A stretch of 51,400 nt of DNA from DATFYM01 sp035315065 (GTDB lineage: Bacteria; Acidobacteriota; Terriglobia; UBA7540), in NCBI GenBank assembly GCA_035315065.1, contig DATFYM010000077.1:1-51400 (forward strand), read 5' to 3'. A program made the position numbers and the translations under genes. Below the pieces are notes generated by a model. That model worked only from the letters and a program-made list of their open reading frames with translations. It did no database searches and had not been told where the DNA came from. Shown here piece after piece: positions 7,347-15,074 of the stretch (position 1 is its first letter; every line of letters starts with the position of its first letter).

Positions 7347-8660
7347 ATGTCAGATCGACGCGTATTGATAAAGCCTCGGCGCAGAGACTCGGCTCTGCCA
7401 GGCCGGTCCGAGAAGGCGCGGCGAGGCTTGGGCCCGCTGTGGAAGGCTTTGCCGGTTGGACTCGTGGGGCTGGTGCTGGTTCTGGGTTTGGAGAGCTTCA
7501 CCGCGCGCACCACAGCGGCCCGCCAGCAAACGTCGACGCCGGCACCTGTACCAAGCTCCGCGTCGGGCTCCCAGTCGGCGCCCTCATCAGCCGCCGCAGC
7601 GGCCTCCTCATCGGGCGCTGCTCAGAATCCTGCGCCCGCTAATCCGGCCGAACAGGGCACCCCTCCGAGCAACGGTCAGATCAACGTGCGCGTTCAGGTG
7701 GTGAACGTGCCGGTGACCGTGCTCGACAAGCGTGGCATTCCGGTGATCGACCTCACCCAGAAGGATTTCCAGGTCTTCGAGGATGGCCAACCCCAAACCA
7801 TCCGGTACTTCCTGCAAGGCAACCGGCCGCCGCTGCGCATCGGCCTGGTGCTCGACACCAGCAATAGCGCCCGCCGCCAGATCGAGTTCGAGCGGGACGC
7901 CGCCAGCGAGTTTGTTTTTAAGATTCTCACGGGGCGGAACAGTCTCAATCAGATCTTTCTGGAGACCTTCGACGCCGCCAGTTCCATCCTCCAGGACTTC
8001 ACCAACGACCCCGAAATCCTGAATGAGAAGATCAGCAACCTCAAGGCCGCGGGCGGAAAGGCGGTGTATGACGCGGTCTATTTTGCCTGCCGTGAGAGGA
8101 TGCTGAAGGCCGGGTTGCCCTCGGATACGCGGCGCGTGCTGGTGCTGGTGAGCGACGGCATCGACGTCCAGAGCCATCACTCGTTGGATGAAGCCATCTC
8201 CATGGCGCACCTGGCGGAGACCGCCATCTACCCCATCGCCAACGCGGCTTATGGCTTCTCGAACGACGGGGACAAAATCCTGGAAGAATTGGCCAAGGAC
8301 ACCGGCGGCCGGGCTATGTTTCCGCTGCGCGAAACGCCGGGCGGCGACATGGAGACCGGCTACCTCTCCCACGGCCAGATCGGCGATACGTCCCAGAATA
8401 AGGGGCTGGGCGCCGAGACCGGAATCTACTCGGCGGAAAGGCTGATGCACCTGGCCGATTCCCTGGACGCCATCGGCAACGAGCTCAACGAGCAGTACAG
8501 CCTAGGCTACACACCGACCCACGACGCCCTCGACGGCACTTACCGCAACATTCGGGTGCAGGTGCGGCGGCAAAACGTCTCGCTGCGCTCGAAGCCGGGC
8601 TACTTCGCCTCGCCCGAGATCTTGCAGCCGGCGGAGCCGCCCAAGGCGTCGGGGCAATGA
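7347..8660 (+). CDS. VWFA-related acidobacterial-type surface protein
   Basis: 437 residues. An N-terminal membrane anchor (PVGLVGLVLVLGLESF, about residues 36-52) is followed by an Ala/Ser/Pro-rich linker and a von Willebrand factor A domain. Metal-site features are visible: DTSNS (the DxSxS MIDAS), the GGKAVYDA stretch and VSDGID. The segment RVQVVNVPVTVLDKRG before the domain and QYSLGYTP near the end are typical of the VWFA-related acidobacterial family (TIGR03436). These are thought to be secreted or envelope-bound adhesion or scaffold proteins of unknown ligand. The ATG at 7347 is chosen over TTG 7323 because AGAGG lies 6 bases upstream. Confidence 0.85.
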   Translation: MSDRRVLIKPRRRDSALPGRSEKARRGLGPLWKALPVGLVGLVLVLGLESFTARTTAARQQTSTPAPVPSSASGSQSAPSSAAAAASSSGAAQNPAPANPAEQGTPPSNGQINVRVQVVNVPVTVLDKRGIPVIDLTQKDFQVFEDGQPQTIRYFLQGNRPPLRIGLVLDTSNSARRQIEFERDAASEFVFKILTGRNSLNQIFLETFDAASSILQDFTNDPEILNEKISNLKAAGGKAVYDAVYFACRERMLKAGLPSDTRRVLVLVSDGIDVQSHHSLDEAISMAHLAETAIYPIANAAYGFSNDGDKILEELAKDTGGRAMFPLRETPGGDMETGYLSHGQIGDTSQNKGLGAETGIYSAERLMHLADSLDAIGNELNEQYSLGYTPTHDALDGTYRNIRVQVRRQNVSLRSKPGYFASPEILQPAEPPKASGQ

Positions 8661-8666
8661 AGCTAC

Positions 8667-8733
8667 CAGCCGTCAGCTATCAGCGGTCAGCAAGAAAAGG
8701 CGCGGCTTGCTGAGAGCTGAGGGCTGAGAGCCT
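8667..8733. repeat. Inverted heptamer element, word CAGCNNT / AGNGCTG
   Basis: Left arm CAGCCGT CAGCTAT CAGCGGT CAGCAAG (8667-8694); right arm CTTGCTG AGAGCTG AGGGCTG (8706-8726). The arms pair across an 11-base loop directly after the VWFA stop, so it could also act as a transcript-end hairpin. Confidence 0.75.
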
Positions 8734-8750
8734 CGAAGAGGATCAGGAGA

Positions 8751-8951
8751 ATGAAAAGGCGTTCTGTTGATGGATATTCGAAGTTGCGGGCAGAGAAGCG
8801 CCGGGAATACGCGACGCGGATGGCGAAGCTTACTGCCGCCGAACGTTTGCGGGTCGGGCTCGAGTGGTCCGAGTTCTGCCTGAAATTGGCGGCGGCAGGC
8901 AGGGAGGCCCGCTCTCACCGAAGCTCTGGAAGGGCAGAAATGGGCCAATGA
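8751..8951 (+). CDS. Small hypothetical protein
   Basis: A 66-residue basic, helical ORF (KLRAEKRREYATRMAKLTAA then RLRVGLEWSEFCLKLAAAGR). The codon composition resembles its neighbours, and GAGGATCAGGAG precedes the ATG. The alternation of charged and hydrophobic residues looks like a real short helical protein, and similar small acidobacterial ORFs exist, but I can assign no function. It follows the VWFA gene on the same strand. Confidence 0.45.
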   Translation: MKRRSVDGYSKLRAEKRREYATRMAKLTAAERLRVGLEWSEFCLKLAAAGREARSHRSSGRAEMGQ

Positions 8952-9031
8952 GCAAAACCCTCCCGCCGCGTCGCCTCCACTCGCGACGACGCCCCGCACG
9001 CAGGCCCTGGGATTTGATCGCCGGCGCCTTT

Positions 9032-10177
9032 TCACGCCAGAGAAACGGTCTTGCCGGTCCGCACCGATTCGTAGCACGCCATGAGGATCTTCATGTCGCG
9101 CAGACCTTCCTCGCCGGGCGTGATGACGTCGCGGTCGTGGTTCACGGCGTCCGAGAAGGCGTCGATCTCGGCGACGAACTGGTCCCAGGTGGTCGGCTCC
9201 GTCGTGGTCGTTTTGCCTTCTTTGTAGCTGCGCTGGACGAGACCCACGTAGGTATAGGCGGGGTCCATCTCCACCCACCCACCCGGCCCGCCGGCGCGGT
9301 AGCGATTCAAGCCGTCGGTACCATAACTCGAGTGGCAGTTGGCGATGAGACCGCTGGGAAACCTCAGCGTGAAGGAGATGGTCTCTTCCACTTCCTTGAA
9401 TTTCACCGGGTCGGACGACCATGCCTCGGCATACACGCTAACGGGTTCTTCGCCGGAAAGGTAACGCGTGGCTTGCAGGCAGTAGATGCCGATATCCATC
9501 AGCGATCCGCCGCCCGCCAAGTCGTGCTTGAGCCGCCACTGGGTGGGATCGCCAATCACGAACGAGAACTCGGCGTCGATCATCCGGATCGGACCGAATT
9601 GCCTCTCACGGCACATCTTCATGGCTTCCAGGTTGTACGGCTCATAGTGCAGGCGGTAAGCGATCATCAGCCGCCGACGGGCCTCGCGGCACGCGGCGAT
9701 CATGGCTTCCGCGTCTTTCACCGACGTGCACATCGGTTTCTCGCACAGGACGTGCTTGCCCGCCTTGGCGCCGCGAATGGTGTATTCGGCGTGCATGCTG
9801 TTGGGCAGCACGATGTAGACCGCGTCGATATCGGGGTTGGATGCGATCTGGTCGTAGTTCTCGTAGTTGTAGATGTTCTTCTCGGGCACACCATAGGTTT
9901 TGGCGAAGTGGCGCGCTTTCTCGGGATGACCGCTCACCAGGCCGGTGAGGCGCGAGAGCTTGGTCTTCACCAAGGCAGGCATGATCTCGCCCATGGCCAG
10001 GCTGCCGATTCCGACCACCGCGTAACCCATGGGTTTGGTCCCGCCTTCGTCCTGCGGCGCGGCCGTCGGGACCGCCGCCACGGCAAGACGACGAGAGAAT
10101 GGCCGGCCAGCGATGGAAAGGGCGGCGGCGCTCGCTCCCATTCCTTTCAAGAAGTCACGACGCGATGGGTGGTTCAT
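9032..10177 (-). CDS. Tat-exported Gfo/Idh/MocA family oxidoreductase
   Basis: 381 residues. The Tat signal SRRDFLKGMGASAAALSIAG sits at residues 5-24, so the folded enzyme with its bound nicotinamide cofactor is exported to the periplasm. The Rossmann start reads YAVVGIGSLAMGEIMPALV, followed by the family motif CEKPM (about residue 145) and the C-terminal alpha/beta domain with GGGSLMDIGIYCLQATRYL. The architecture is that of glucose-fructose-oxidoreductase-like proteins, acting on sugars or sugar-derived substrates; the substrate is not determinable. GGAGG lies 6 bases before the ATG. The next gene is divergent. Confidence 0.85.
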   Translation of the reverse strand: MNHPSRRDFLKGMGASAAALSIAGRPFSRRLAVAAVPTAAPQDEGGTKPMGYAVVGIGSLAMGEIMPALVKTKLSRLTGLVSGHPEKARHFAKTYGVPEKNIYNYENYDQIASNPDIDAVYIVLPNSMHAEYTIRGAKAGKHVLCEKPMCTSVKDAEAMIAACREARRRLMIAYRLHYEPYNLEAMKMCRERQFGPIRMIDAEFSFVIGDPTQWRLKHDLAGGGSLMDIGIYCLQATRYLSGEEPVSVYAEAWSSDPVKFKEVEETISFTLRFPSGLIANCHSSYGTDGLNRYRAGGPGGWVEMDPAYTYVGLVQRSYKEGKTTTTEPTTWDQFVAEIDAFSDAVNHDRDVITPGEEGLRDMKILMACYESVRTGKTVSLA

Positions 10178-10239
10178 GGTAACCTCCGTGGCAAGGCTTG
10201 CGACAAGGCACGAAGTTTATCACGGTAAGGAGTGGTTTT

Positions 10240-10647
10240 ATGGAGCATCTTTCAACGGGCGTCGCGCCAGACAAGCAGACCTTTGTCGACCTCGAACGCA
10301 GACTTAACGAAGCCACACGCACGAAGGACCTGAACGCTCTCGGCCTTCTGCTGCACGACGATTTTGTGGTGATCAGCACCTTTTCGTTCGCGGAGTTCAC
10401 GCCCCGGAACCGTTGGATCGAGAACCTGCTGGCCATGGAGATTGAGGCCTTCAGTCTCGATGTCGCTCGGGTTCGAATCTACCCCGGCACGGCTGTCGTC
10501 AACTGCCGGGGAAATTGGAAAGTTTCGCTGCGGGGCCGCGATCTGGGTGGGGCATTCGTTCTCACCGATGTCTGGATCAACAACAAGGACGCGTGGCAGG
10601 TGGTGATTCGTCACGCCAGTCAACCGCTCAAGGGAAGAAGTGGCTAG
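10240..10647 (+). CDS. SnoaL/NTF2-like family protein (DUF4440 type)
   Basis: 135 residues starting at an ATG with AAGGAG 8 bases upstream; the ORF extension to 10198 is discarded. The opening helix LERRLNEATRTKDLNALGLLLHDDFVVIS and the closing strands VLTDVWINNKDAWQVVIRHAS are the classic NTF2-like cone fold. Such proteins are small isomerases, hydrolases or ligand-binding domains. No catalytic residues can be assigned. Confidence 0.7.
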   Translation: MEHLSTGVAPDKQTFVDLERRLNEATRTKDLNALGLLLHDDFVVISTFSFAEFTPRNRWIENLLAMEIEAFSLDVARVRIYPGTAVVNCRGNWKVSLRGRDLGGAFVLTDVWINNKDAWQVVIRHASQPLKGRSG

Positions 10648-10732
10648 TGGTTAGTGGCGAGTGGCGAGTGAAGAAGAAACAGTGGCTAGGTGCGGTCTCT
10701 TCGCTAGCCACTAGCCACTAACCACTAGCCAC
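10640..10732. repeat. Inverted heptamer element, word GTGGCTA / TAGCCAC
   Basis: Left arm GTGGCTA GTGGTTA GTGGCGA GTGGCGA (10640-10667); right arm TAGCCAC TAGCCAC TAACCAC TAGCCAC (10705-10732). Both are in strict 7-bp phase around a 37-base loop. It overlaps the last codons of the SnoaL-like gene. Confidence 0.8.
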
Positions 10733-10764
10733 TTTCTGGTTGGGGGCACGGAGAAGAATTAACC

Positions 10765-11481
10765 ATGATCGACCCTGCAACTTTGGTGGCAACGCTTCGT
10801 TCCGCGAGGCCAGTGGACCTCAGCCAGGCTCTGGAAGAGCACATGCCGAACTTCCCCACCCACTCGAAGTTCTATCACAACCTTTGGGGCTCCTACTGGC
10901 ACGGCGATCGCGCCCTGACGTATCAACTCGTGATGAACGAACACAACGGCACCCACGTCGACGCGCCGGCGCACTTCATCAGCGACGCCAAGCCGCCGAG
11001 TCACGTCACCATCGATCAAGTGCCGCCCGGGGCGCTCATCGGCCGCGGCGTGAGAATCGATTGCCGGAGCTTCCAGGAAGGGAGTTACGTTTCGCGCGAC
11101 TTCATCGCGGCGTGGGAGTCCGCTCACGGCGCGATCGAGCGGGACGACATCGTGCTGTTCAATTTCGGCTGGTCGGCGTACTGGGGCTTGCGCCCGAACA
11201 ACCAGCGGTATCTGGTTGACTGGCCGGGCGTCGGGATGGATGCCGCGGAGTACCTGGTGGAAAAGCCGGTCGCCGCCCTCGGCGTGGACACCCTTTCACC
11301 TGATCCGCCGGAAGCGCTGCGGACGAAGCCCATCCACACGCCCGTCCTCGAGAAACAGGTGCTGATTGTCGAGAACTTGTGCAATCTCGATCAGCTTCCG
11401 GACTTCTTTGTGTTTCTGGCGCTGCCGCTCAAGATCCGGGGCGGGTCCGGGTCGCCGATTCGGGCGGTAGCACTGATCTGA
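10765..11481 (+). CDS. Cyclase family protein (kynurenine-formamidase-like hydrolase)
   Basis: 238 residues with the cyclase/KynB metal-binding signature HNGTHVDAPAHF (HxGTHxDxPxH), about residues 73-84, preceded by the usual DLSQALEEHMPNFP start. Members hydrolyse formamide or ester bonds with a divalent metal; N-formylkynurenine is the known KynB substrate. No tryptophan-pathway neighbours are present, so the substrate is open. The ATG at 10765 fits the family start. Confidence 0.8.
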   Translation: MIDPATLVATLRSARPVDLSQALEEHMPNFPTHSKFYHNLWGSYWHGDRALTYQLVMNEHNGTHVDAPAHFISDAKPPSHVTIDQVPPGALIGRGVRIDCRSFQEGSYVSRDFIAAWESAHGAIERDDIVLFNFGWSAYWGLRPNNQRYLVDWPGVGMDAAEYLVEKPVAALGVDTLSPDPPEALRTKPIHTPVLEKQVLIVENLCNLDQLPDFFVFLALPLKIRGGSGSPIRAVALI

Positions 11482-11512
11482 GGAATTGACGATTGGAAGC
11501 GAAGAAATGAAT

Positions 11513-11652
11513 CCACAGGTTACACAGATTTCACAGACTCATGATAAGAAGGCAAGAGAAGCGAAGTGTGTTGTTCTTAGCCTGCATCAGTGAAATCTGC
11601 GAAATCTGTGGATTGTCTTCTTGTGTTGCAATTCGGCAATCGGCAATTCTCC
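11513..11652. repeat. Inverted nonamer element plus a short heptamer run
   Basis: Left arm in 9-bp phase: CCACAGGTT ACACAGATT TCACAGACT (11513-11539). Right arm: AGTGAAATC TGCGAAATC TGTGGATTG (11589-11615). A heptamer run GCAATTC GGCAATC GGCAATT follows at 11630-11650. The element lies between the convergent cyclase and MFS genes. Confidence 0.7.
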
Positions 11653-11704
11653 CAAGCGGTGTTTGTCGTTCGGTCGGAGATTGGAAATGGTGGACATGAC
11701 CATG

Positions 11705-12961
11705 TCAGGAAGGAGGTATCTGCTTGGTCGCCTGCGCGGGACGCAGCAGCAAGGCCAGGGAAGCGCTCCCCAGCATACTCGCGCTGAGCGCGGCGAACCC
11801 GAAGAGGAAACCGCCGGTGCGCTTGTAGAGGTAACCGACCACCAGCGGGCCGAGGTAGCCGCCAAGGTTGCCGAGCGCATTCACCAGGCCCATGGCCGCG
11901 CCCGCCACGCGACGCGGCAACGTCTCGGTGGGAATCGCCCAAAAAGGACCGTGCGCGCTATAGGCGCCTGCTCCCGCAATGAAGAGGAGGGCAAAAGAAA
12001 GCACGGGAGCGGTGCCACTCTGCAGCGCTCCCGCCAGGACTAAAGCACCGGTGGTGGCCAGCGGCAGGGCCACGTGCCACCGGCGCTCGCCGTGCCGGTC
12101 GGAGTGTCGCGCGTTCAGCACCATGGCGATTCCAGCCAGCGCGTAAGGCACGGCGAAGAGGTAACCTGCCTGCAAGTCGCTGACCTTCTTGGTGCGCTCG
12201 AGGGCTGTCGGCAGCCAGAACAGATACCCGTAGTTGGCGGTGTTCAGCAGAAAGTAGACCCCGATCATGACCAGAACCTGGGACCGAAGCAGCACCCGCA
12301 GGTACGGCTCCTGCTCGGCATCGCTGAGTTCGCCGCGTTCACCGACCAGCGTGGTCTCAAGATACCCTTTCTCCTCCGGCGATATCCAGGAAGCTTGGTG
12401 CGGGTGGTCAGCAATAAACCAGAGCCAGACCGCTAGCCACAGGAAGGGCATCAGGCCTTCGGCAATCAGCAGGACCCGCCAGTTCCAGCGTCCAAGGATC
12501 CAGCCCGAAAGCGGCGAAGAGAAGATCACCGCCACGGGCAAGCAGAGCATCCAAAAGGCGTTCGCGCGGGCGCGCTCGGCGCGCGGGAACCAGTGGGACA
12601 GCAGCACCAGCGTGGCCGGCCAGACTCCGCTCTCGGCGACCCCTAGCAGCAGCCTCATCACCCAGAATTCCCGTGCGGTGTGGACGAGGCCGCAACCCAC
12701 GGCGCACAATCCCCACACCACGAGGAGAATGGCGACGAATCGTTTTGCACTCCAGTGGCTGGCGAGGTACCCGCCGGGAATCTGGAGCGCGATGTATCCC
12801 CAGAAGAAAATCCCGGCCACGTCTCCTGCTTGCGTCGGGTTCATGTGGAGATCGCGGCTGAGCGACGGCAGAGCGAGGGAAATATTCGTCCGATCGATAT
12901 AAGCGATCGTGTACATGATGAATGCGACGGGAATCAATCGTACCCAGCGTTGCTGAGGCAT
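11705..12961 (-). CDS. MFS transporter, anion:cation symporter (ACS) type
   Basis: 418 residues with about 12 hydrophobic helices. The N-terminus FIMYTIAYIDRTNISLALPSL with the DRTNI motif, then IFFWGYIALQIPGGYLA, marks the ACS family, whose members import organic anions such as hexuronates, galactarate, phthalate or tartrate. The central cytoplasmic loop (DHPHQASWISPEEKGYLE) is also typical. The substrate cannot be told. It is a single gene, convergent with the cyclase gene. Confidence 0.88.
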   Translation of the reverse strand: MPQQRWVRLIPVAFIMYTIAYIDRTNISLALPSLSRDLHMNPTQAGDVAGIFFWGYIALQIPGGYLASHWSAKRFVAILLVVWGLCAVGCGLVHTAREFWVMRLLLGVAESGVWPATLVLLSHWFPRAERARANAFWMLCLPVAVIFSSPLSGWILGRWNWRVLLIAEGLMPFLWLAVWLWFIADHPHQASWISPEEKGYLETTLVGERGELSDAEQEPYLRVLLRSQVLVMIGVYFLLNTANYGYLFWLPTALERTKKVSDLQAGYLFAVPYALAGIAMVLNARHSDRHGERRWHVALPLATTGALVLAGALQSGTAPVLSFALLFIAGAGAYSAHGPFWAIPTETLPRRVAGAAMGLVNALGNLGGYLGPLVVGYLYKRTGGFLFGFAALSASMLGSASLALLLRPAQATKQIPPS

Positions 12962-13034
12962 CGGAGTTTGTTTTCGAAAGTTACGATTTTCCAGTTTCGG
13001 ATTATATCGCTACCACTGTGTGGTTGGTGAAAGA

Positions 13035-13063
13035 TTGACACGGGAATCGGCGTATGCTAGCAA
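13035..13063 (+). promoter_or_regulatory. Putative promoter of the small TPR gene
   Basis: A perfect -35 TTGACA (13035-13040), 17 bases, then an extended -10 (TGC followed by TAGCAA at 13058-13063). The TPR start lies about 25 bases downstream. Confidence 0.5.
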
Positions 13064-13087
13064 TAGAATCGGGCAAGGGGAATGGCC

Positions 13088-13570
13088 ATGGCTGACGAGA
13101 CCGTACAAGCCGCCTGGGATCTGCTGAAGGAAGCCTACCAGTACCAGATGGGAGGCGAGTACGACATGGCGGCGGAACTCTACCGGCGTTCGCTCGATCT
13201 TCATCCGACGGCCGAGGCGTACACTTTCCTTGGCTGGACCTACCATTTTCAGGGAAAGCTGGAAGAAGCCATCGCCCAGTGCAAGAAAGCGATTCAAATC
13301 GACCCGGAGTTCGGCACTCCCTATAACGACATTGGCGCGTACTTGATCGAGAAGGGACAGTACGACGAAGCCATTCCCTGGCTCGAACGGGCGCTCCAGT
13401 CGCGCCGCTACGAGTCCTACCATTATCCGCACTACAATCTGGGACGCGTCTACGCTGCCAAGGAAATGTACGGCAGGGCACGCCGCCACTTCGAGGAAGC
13501 CATCAAGCTTTGCCCGGATTATACGCTGGCCAAAGAAGCCCTGGAGAAGGTCCGGCGCAAAGTTCAGTAG
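13088..13570 (+). CDS. Tetratricopeptide-repeat protein
   Basis: 160 residues made of about four TPR units (YQYQMGGEYDMAAELYRRSLD; TFLGWTYHFQGKLEEAIAQC; NDIGAYLIEKGQYDEAIPWL; LGRVYAAKEMYGRARRHFEE). It has no signal peptide or membrane helix, so it is probably a cytoplasmic scaffold. The second ATG (13088) is preferred because AAGGGG lies 9 bases before it, while ATG 13082 would overlap that site. Kbl follows on the same strand 60 bases later. Confidence 0.82.
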   Translation: MADETVQAAWDLLKEAYQYQMGGEYDMAAELYRRSLDLHPTAEAYTFLGWTYHFQGKLEEAIAQCKKAIQIDPEFGTPYNDIGAYLIEKGQYDEAIPWLERALQSRRYESYHYPHYNLGRVYAAKEMYGRARRHFEEAIKLCPDYTLAKEALEKVRRKVQ

Positions 13571-13630
13571 CCGGCGGCGCGACCCGCGGAATAGACAAAT
13601 TCCCCAGATAAGTCGAAAGGCAGGCAAGTG

Positions 13631-14815
13631 ATGCCTAAGGCCCAACTCCAATACCTCACCGACGAACTCAACAAGCTTCGCGAACAGAAGCTCTACCAGA
13701 AACTGCGCGTTCTCGAAACCGAGCAGCTTCCGGTGTCGCGCTTCGACGGACGCGAGGTGATCAACCTTTCCTCCAACAACTACCTGGGGCTGACCACTCA
13801 CCCGAAGCTCCGCCAACGTGCCATCGAGGCCACCGAGAGGTACGGCGTCGGCTCCGGCGCCGTCCGCACCATCGCCGGCACCATGACGATACACATGGCT
13901 CTGGAAGAGAAGATCGCGCGGTTCAAGCACGTCGAAGCCTCGGTGGTGTTTCAATCCGGCTTCACGGCCAACGCCGGTACCGTGCAGGCCATTCTGGCCC
14001 GCGAAGACATCATCGTGTCCGACGAACTGAACCACGCCTCCATCATCGACGGTTGCCGGCTCTCACGCGCCGAAATCAAGGTCTTTCCGCACAAAGACGT
14101 GGACGCCTGCGAGAAAGTCCTCAAGGAAATCGAAGGCCGCAAGTGCAACAAGCTCCTCATCACCGACGGCGTCTTTTCTATGGAAGGTGACATCGCGCCG
14201 CTGCCGCAACTGGTGGAACTGGCCGAAAAGTACGGCTGCATCATGATGATCGACGACGCACACGCTTCCGGCGTGCTGGGGCGCAGCGGCCGCGGTACCG
14301 TGGACCACTTTGGCCTGCACGGGCGCGTTGATATCCAGGTCGGCACGCTGAGCAAAGCCATCGGTGCGCTCGGCGGCTACGTCTGCTCCACGCGCGATGC
14401 GATCGACTTCCTCTACCACCGCGCCCGGCCGTTCCTTTTCTCCACCTCGCACCCACCGTCGGTGGCCGCCACCTGCCTCGCCGCCTTCGAGGTCCTGGAC
14501 GAGGAACCGCAACTGGTGGAAAAGCTCTGGGCCAACACGCGATTCTTTAAGGAAGGTCTGAAGAAGCTCGGCTTCAACACCGGCGTCAGTGAAACGCCCA
14601 TCACTCCTGTCATGGTCGGCGACGCGGCGCTGGCGCACGAGTTTTCCCGCCAACTCTTCCAGGAGGGTGTCTTCGCCCAGGGCATCGGATTCCCCACCGT
14701 CCCTCACGGCAAGGCGCGAATCCGAACCATCGTGACCGCAACCCACACGCAGGATGAACTGGTCGGGGCGCTGGCCATCTTGGAAAGCGTAGGCCAACGG
14801 CTCAAGATCATCTGA
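13631..14815 (+). CDS. kbl: Glycine C-acetyltransferase (2-amino-3-ketobutyrate CoA ligase)
   Basis: 394 residues, the usual length for the alpha-oxoamine synthase family. Visible landmarks are NYLGLTTHPKLRQRAIEA, YGVGSGAVRTIAGT, the PLP aspartate in MIDDAHASGVLG and the PLP lysine in GTLSKAIGALGG. These enzymes join glycine or alanine to an acyl-CoA. The N-terminal LTDELNKLREQKLYQKLRVLE favours Kbl (threonine catabolism) over BioF, but no tdh or biotin genes lie nearby. ATG 13631 is chosen; GTG 13628 directly precedes it in frame. Confidence 0.8.
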   Translation: MPKAQLQYLTDELNKLREQKLYQKLRVLETEQLPVSRFDGREVINLSSNNYLGLTTHPKLRQRAIEATERYGVGSGAVRTIAGTMTIHMALEEKIARFKHVEASVVFQSGFTANAGTVQAILAREDIIVSDELNHASIIDGCRLSRAEIKVFPHKDVDACEKVLKEIEGRKCNKLLITDGVFSMEGDIAPLPQLVELAEKYGCIMMIDDAHASGVLGRSGRGTVDHFGLHGRVDIQVGTLSKAIGALGGYVCSTRDAIDFLYHRARPFLFSTSHPPSVAATCLAAFEVLDEEPQLVEKLWANTRFFKEGLKKLGFNTGVSETPITPVMVGDAALAHEFSRQLFQEGVFAQGIGFPTVPHGKARIRTIVTATHTQDELVGALAILESVGQRLKII

Positions 14816-14825
14816 GGAAGGGTTC

Positions 14826-14937
14826 TGGGAGCGCGGGCGTCCCGCCCGCTCTTGCCTGGCAACCTCAAATGAGGCCGGCATTGAAGCAGGTTCCACCGGA
14901 AAGGAAGAGAAGAGCGGGCGGGACGCCCGCGCTCCCA
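14826..14937. repeat. Perfect 28-bp inverted repeat
   Basis: The arms at 14826-14853 and 14910-14937 are exact reverse complements (core GGGCGTCCCGCCCGC) around a 56-base loop. They lie 11 bases after kbl and could fold in the transcript as a terminator-like hairpin, but there is no T run. Confidence 0.9.
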
Positions 14938-15004
14938 GGCCGGGTACCCTTGCAGGGCGTCGTAGGTGTATTCTGATCTTGATGCAAGACGGCGGCCGTA
15001 GAAC

Positions 15005-15039
15005 AGTAGGCGGTAGGCAGAAGGCGGTAGGCAGCGGCT
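15005..15039. repeat. Heptamer run, word GGTAGGC
   Basis: Five units in strict phase: AGTAGGC, GGTAGGC, AGAAGGC, GGTAGGC, AGCGGCT. It lies just upstream of the large TPR gene and encodes the spurious N-terminal extension of its ORF. Confidence 0.75.
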
Positions 15040-15074
15040 CGCCCGCGGGCGGCTGTGCCGCGTCGGATCGCGTG

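Noticed and set aside
8864..10228. Plus-strand open frame of 454 codons
   Set aside because: It is antisense to the Tat-exported oxidoreductase and has no recognisable family.
10640..10732. CRISPR-like array
   Set aside because: The repeats are only 7 bp with no spacers and occur in inverted pairs. No cas genes are present.
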